The position numbers and the translations under genes were made by a program. 8,510 bases of DNA from NCBI GenBank assembly GCA_012514915.1, contig JAAYZJ010000312.1, positions 1 through 8,510 of the forward strand. Reading direction: 5' to 3'. This document shows positions 6,125-8,510 of this stretch, piece by piece; the first letter of the stretch is position 1; the number at the start of each line of letters is the position of its first letter. Below the pieces are notes generated by a model that saw only the letters and a program-made list of their open reading frames with translations, was not told where the DNA came from and did not search any database. Source of the DNA: Lentisphaerota bacterium. Its GTDB lineage: Bacteria; Verrucomicrobiota; Kiritimatiellia; RFP12; JAAYLN01.

Positions 6125-6492
6125 CAGCGCGTCTTTCCTTTCGCCTGTCCGTCCTCGATCCGTGCGAGCAGTTTGCGGGCCGGCTTAAACTTGATCACCC
6201 GGCGCGCGGGAATCGCGAAGAGATCCCCGGGGCGCCGCGGGTTGCGGCCGATCCGCGCCTTGCGCTCGACGGTGCTGAACACGCCAAAGTCGCGGAACTC
6301 GATATGGCGTCCCTCGGCCAGCGCATCGGCCAGGCAGTCGATCATCGTCTGGACATACTCCAGCATCTCGCCGGCGGCCCGGCTGCGGCCGACGCGGTTC
6401 TGGAGTTCCTGCGCCAGATCGCGCCGCGTCATCGTCAATTCCCGTGCGCGGGGTCTGCGCCCCGGCTGTTTTCTGTTCGGCTTGGTGGGCAT
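6124..6492 (-). CDS. IHF/HU family DNA-binding protein with basic N-terminal tail
   Basis: The 122-residue protein belongs to the small DNA-bending family (usually 90-100). After a 20-residue tail rich in Lys and Arg, the helical dimerisation part runs from about MTRRDLAQEL (21-30) to EGRHIEFRDFGVFS (60-73). The beta-arm follows with ARIGRNPRRPGD (79-90), whose Pro85 in RNP is the residue that wedges into DNA and kinks it. The end IPARRVIKFKPARKL (94-108) fits IHF-type sequences better than HU. It would act as a dimer in chromosome compaction, transcription or recombination. The start at 6492 is favoured by AGGA 8 bases upstream, at the end of proS; an inner ATG at 6432 has GGGAA 6 bases upstream and would give a 102-residue, family-length protein. 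It lies 10 bases after proS and overlaps hisS by one base. Confidence 0.9.
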   Translation of the reverse strand: MPTKPNRKQPGRRPRARELTMTRRDLAQELQNRVGRSRAAGEMLEYVQTMIDCLADALAEGRHIEFRDFGVFSTVERKARIGRNPRRPGDLFAIPARRVIKFKPARKLLARIEDGQAKGKTR

Positions 6493-6500
6493 CGGTCTGA

Positions 6501-6504
6501 TCCT
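6501..6504 (-). promoter_or_regulatory. Shine-Dalgarno sequence favouring the long IHF/HU-like start
   Basis: AGGA on the minus strand lies 8 bases before the ATG at 6492 and overlaps the proS stop codon. It favours the longer protein with its 20-residue basic tail, although the internal ATG at 6432 also has a weak GGGAA. Confidence 0.55.
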
Positions 6505-8230
6505 AACGGGTCGTCTCCTGCAACGCTTCGCGATATCGTTCGTCGAGCCACGCGGCCACCTCGTCGACCGGCACAAGGAGACTCTCCTTCGCGCCGCGGG
6601 GACGCACCTCGAAGCACCCCTTGGCCAGCGCCTTGGCGCCCGCCACGACACGGAACGGCAACCCGATGAGGTCGGCGTCCTTGAACTTGACGCCCGGGCG
6701 CTCGCTGCGGTCGTCCAGCAGCACATCGAGCCCCCGTGCCTCCAACTCGCGCTCGACGCGCGCGGCGGCCTCCGCCACGGCAGCGTCGCCGGGATCGAGC
6801 AGCAGCAGCGACACCACATACGGCGCCACTGCCGCCGGCCAGCGGATGCCGTCGGCGTCGTGCCGCTGCTCGATGACGGCCTGAAGTGTGCGGGTGACGC
6901 CGATCCCGTAGCACCCCATGACCATCGTCTCGGCGGATCCACCCTGTTCGCCCAGATAGGTCGCTTCGAACGCCTCGGTGTACTTGGTCCCGAGCTTGAA
7001 GACATGCCCCACCTCGATGCCGCGCCGCTCGACCAGGTGTCCGGCGCAGCGCGGGCAGCCGTCGCCCGCGACCACCACGGCCAGATCGTGGTAGCCTGCG
7101 ATGACGGCATCGCGATCCAGATCGAGGTGCCGCACGTGCGTGTCGGCCCGGTTGGCGCCGCTGATGCGGTCCGCCGCCCCCCTCAGGGCCAGGTCGGCAT
7201 AGACGGGGATCTTCAGCCCGGCCGGACCGGCGAACCCGACCGGCGCGCCCGTCGCCTGCTCGATGGTCGCGTCGTCGGCGAGTTCGACGCTCCGGGCGCC
7301 CAGGGCGCGCTTGAGTTTCGCGAGATTGAGTTCGCGGTCGCCGTCGACCAGCACGGCGGCCGGACGCCCGTCGACGGCGCAGATGATCGTCTTGACGAGC
7401 CGCCGCGGCTCGCAGCCGAGCAGGCGGGAGACCTCCTCAATCGTGCGGGCGCCGGGCGTCGCGACGGGTTCGAGGGGGGGCGTCTCCGGCCGGGCCTGCG
7501 CGGGAGGATCGGCGCGCCGCTCCGCGCGCTCCTGATTGGCCGCGTAGGCGCAGGCTTCGCACAGCAGGATGGCATCCTCGCCCGCGTCGGCCATCACCAT
7601 GAACTCGTGCGACCAGTTGCCGCCGATGTCGCCGGTGTCGGCCTCGACCGCACGGGTGTCGAGCCCGCAGCGGGTGAAGATCCGCACGTAGGCGTCGTAC
7701 ATCGCCTGGTAGCTCGCATCGGCCGCATCGAGGCTGACATCGAAGCTGTAGGCGTCCTTCATGATGAACTCCTTGGCCCGCATGAGGCCGAAGCGGGGGC
7801 GGATTTCATCGCGGAACTTGGTCTGGATCTGGTAGAGCGTGCAGGGAAGCTGGCGATAGGAATTGATCTCGCGGGCCGCCAGGTCGGTGACGACCTCCTC
7901 GTGGGTTGGGCCGAGCACCATTGTCCGCTCGCCCCGATCCTTCAGGCGGAACATGCTGGCGCTCATCGCCCCGAAGCGGCCCGACTGCTCCCACAGTTCG
8001 GCGGGTTGCAGCGCCGGCATCAGGATTTCCAGCGCTCCGGCCCGGTCCATCTCCTCGCGGACGATGCGCTCGACCTTGCGCAAGGCGCGGAGACCGAGCG
8101 GCAGAAAGGTGTAAAGTCCGCCGCCCAGGCGGCGGATCAGGCCGGCGCGCAGCATCAGCTTGTGGCTGACGATCTCTGCGTCCTGGGGGTCTTCCCGAAG
8201 GGTATTGATCAAGGAACGGGTCCAGCGCAT
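6503..8230 (-). CDS. proS: Proline-tRNA ligase (ProRS, long bacterial type with editing insertion)
   Basis: This 575-residue enzyme charges tRNA-Pro; length matches the E. coli-type ProRS (572). Landmarks are in order: SHKLMLRAGLIR (22-33), the TxE-type GPTHEE (107-112), motif 2 TKFRDEIRPRFG (137-148) with KDAYSF (158-163), the editing insertion about 225-400, then GIEVGHVFKLGTKY (404-417), motif 3 MGCYGIGVTRT (438-448), and an anticodon-binding domain from about 468. The insertion domain probably clears mischarged Ala-tRNA-Pro; K280 in RLVKT fits its conserved lysine. CxxC pairs at C224/C227 and C392/C395 flank the insertion. The start at 8230 was chosen because GGAG lies 8 bases upstream and the protein then begins as in E. 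coli; an in-frame GTG at 8266 would add 12 residues without support. It is the first gene of the minus-strand run. Confidence 0.96.
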   Translation of the reverse strand: MRWTRSLINTLREDPQDAEIVSHKLMLRAGLIRRLGGGLYTFLPLGLRALRKVERIVREEMDRAGALEILMPALQPAELWEQSGRFGAMSASMFRLKDRGERTMVLGPTHEEVVTDLAAREINSYRQLPCTLYQIQTKFRDEIRPRFGLMRAKEFIMKDAYSFDVSLDAADASYQAMYDAYVRIFTRCGLDTRAVEADTGDIGGNWSHEFMVMADAGEDAILLCEACAYAANQERAERRADPPAQARPETPPLEPVATPGARTIEEVSRLLGCEPRRLVKTIICAVDGRPAAVLVDGDRELNLAKLKRALGARSVELADDATIEQATGAPVGFAGPAGLKIPVYADLALRGAADRISGANRADTHVRHLDLDRDAVIAGYHDLAVVVAGDGCPRCAGHLVERRGIEVGHVFKLGTKYTEAFEATYLGEQGGSAETMVMGCYGIGVTRTLQAVIEQRHDADGIRWPAAVAPYVVSLLLLDPGDAAVAEAAARVERELEARGLDVLLDDRSERPGVKFKDADLIGLPFRVVAGAKALAKGCFEVRPRGAKESLLVPVDEVAAWLDERYREALQETTR

Positions 8231-8238
8231 CGTGTAGT

Positions 8239-8242
8239 CTCC
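8239..8242 (-). promoter_or_regulatory. Shine-Dalgarno sequence of proS
   Basis: GGAG on the minus strand lies 8 bases before the ATG at 8230. It falls inside the frame of the alternative GTG start at 8266, arguing for the shorter protein. Confidence 0.75.
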
Positions 8243-8276
8243 GAAAAAAAGCACATCGGCACTCACCTGGGAGCGC

Positions 8277-8282
8277 CGTCAA
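8277..8282 (-). promoter_or_regulatory. Possible -35 element of the proS operon promoter
   Basis: TTGACG on the minus strand matches the -35 of the hldA promoter exactly. The expected -10 positions read only CCGATG, CGATGT or GATGTG, all weak, so a promoter here is possible but not convincing. It would give a short leader carrying the proS Shine-Dalgarno sequence. Confidence 0.3.
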
Positions 8283-8295
8283 GGTCGGCCCCGGC

Positions 8296-8386
8296 TTGCA
8301 CGCCGAGCGGGACTATTTGATAACAAACGGACTACGGATGCAAGCCAAACCGTCTTCTTGCTTCTCCACGCTTGAACGGGTATGCT
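8296..8386 (+). promoter_or_regulatory. Two candidate promoters for trpS
   Basis: Candidate 1 is TTGCAC (8296-8301), a 17-base spacer and GATAAC (8319-8324). Candidate 2 is TTGCTT (8358-8363), a 17-base spacer and TATGCT (8381-8386). Both have weak -35 elements and moderate -10 elements. Predicted leaders are about 105 and 45 bases. No T-box or other riboswitch is apparent in so short a leader. Confidence 0.3.
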
Positions 8387-8421
8387 CTTTCCCAATCAAG
8401 CCCCGGTTGCGGCGCTTGAAC

Positions 8422-8426
8422 AGGAG
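8422..8426 (+). promoter_or_regulatory. Shine-Dalgarno sequence of trpS
   Basis: AGGAG lies 10 bases before the ATG at 8437 and decides against an upstream in-frame ATG at 8338. Confidence 0.75.
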
Positions 8427-8436
8427 TGATACGTTC

Positions 8437-8510
8437 ATGCGGATTCTTTCAGGCATTCAACCTTCCGGCAAACTGCATCTCGGCAACTATTTCGGCATGA
8501 TGAAGCCGGC
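8437..8510 (+). CDS. trpS: Tryptophan-tRNA ligase (TrpRS), N-terminal part only
   Basis: Twenty-four residues are visible before the window ends. They begin MRILSGIQPSGKLHLGNYFG, the near-invariant start of bacterial TrpRS (class I synthetase). PSGKLHLGN (9-17) holds the ATP-binding HIGH-type motif as HLGN (14-17), and the LSGIQPSG lead-in separates TrpRS from TyrRS. The enzyme activates tryptophan and charges tRNA-Trp in the cytoplasm. The gene diverges from proS across 206 bases, so two synthetase genes may share a regulatory region. The start is set by AGGAG 10 bases upstream and by family alignment. A second in-frame ATG at 8338 would add 33 unrelated residues. Confidence 0.95.
   Translation, partial: MRILSGIQPSGKLHLGNYFGMMKP

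Noticed and set aside
8231..8266. GTG start extending ProRS by 12 residues
   Set aside because: There is no Shine-Dalgarno sequence before the GTG, whereas GGAG precedes the ATG at 8230, which matches the usual ProRS N-terminus.
4874..8320. A 1148-codon open frame on the plus strand, antisense to hisS, the IHF-like gene and proS
   Set aside because: Its triplets are in register with the codons of hisS and proS, so it stays open simply because those genes avoid TTA, CTA and TCA codons, as expected at high GC. Its translation is low-complexity and shows no domain, while the sense genes are clearly real.
8338..8436. In-frame upstream ATG that would extend TrpRS by 33 residues
   Set aside because: TrpRS proteins start at the MRILSGIQPSG segment, and a clear AGGAG precedes the ATG at 8437; the extension has no family similarity.

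Overview
The window is GC-rich, gene-dense bacterial DNA holding ten protein genes, two of them cut by the window edges. No RNA gene, insertion sequence, CRISPR array or intergenic stretch over 300 bases was seen. The source looks Gram-negative. Two enzymes of ADP-heptose synthesis (HldA and GmhB homologues) point to a heptose-containing surface glycan, and a type II prepilin-like N-terminus points to pilus or pseudopilus machinery. Two Gfo/Idh/MocA oxidoreductases in 8.5 kb, a prepilin-type leader and an IHF/HU-like gene set between aminoacyl-tRNA synthetase genes would fit the PVC group (Kiritimatiellota, Lentisphaerota or Verrucomicrobiota). This placement is a weak inference.

Layout. At the left edge a prepilin-type gene (minus, partial) diverges from a Gfo/Idh/MocA oxidoreductase gene (230-1372, plus). 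That gene converges, with a 17-base gap, on a seven-gene run that fills most of the window on the minus strand. In order of transcription the run is proS, an IHF/HU-like gene, hisS, a ferredoxin-nitroreductase fusion, a second Gfo/Idh/MocA oxidoreductase, hldA (rfaE1) and gmhB. Spacings are +10, -1 (TGATG), +11, +5, +47 and -17 bases. At the right edge trpS (plus, partial) diverges from proS across 206 bases.

The upstream part of the run supplies translation (ProRS, HisRS) and a DNA-bending protein. The downstream part supplies two successive ADP-heptose steps: kinase to heptose-1,7-bisphosphate, then 7-phosphatase. The two oxidoreductases and the nitroreductase have no assignable substrate. 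The 47-base gap before hldA is the only sizeable gap in the run, and it contains a good sigma70-type promoter.

The most interesting signal is that promoter and a matching one in front of the plus-strand oxidoreductase gene. In both, a near-consensus -35/-10 pair lies so close to the ATG that the predicted transcription start is the A of the start codon or the base beside it, and no Shine-Dalgarno sequence is present. Seven other genes in the window have a Shine-Dalgarno-like sequence (strong or modest), and hisS has a weak, distant one plus stop-start overlap. The window therefore appears to mix leaderless and leadered genes. Other notable points are a GmhB-like phosphatase lacking three of the four zinc ligands and having DRDDT in place of DxDGT, a HisRS with an altered histidine-binding motif, and ProRS CxxC pairs flanking the editing insertion. 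I found no convincing new multi-gene system.
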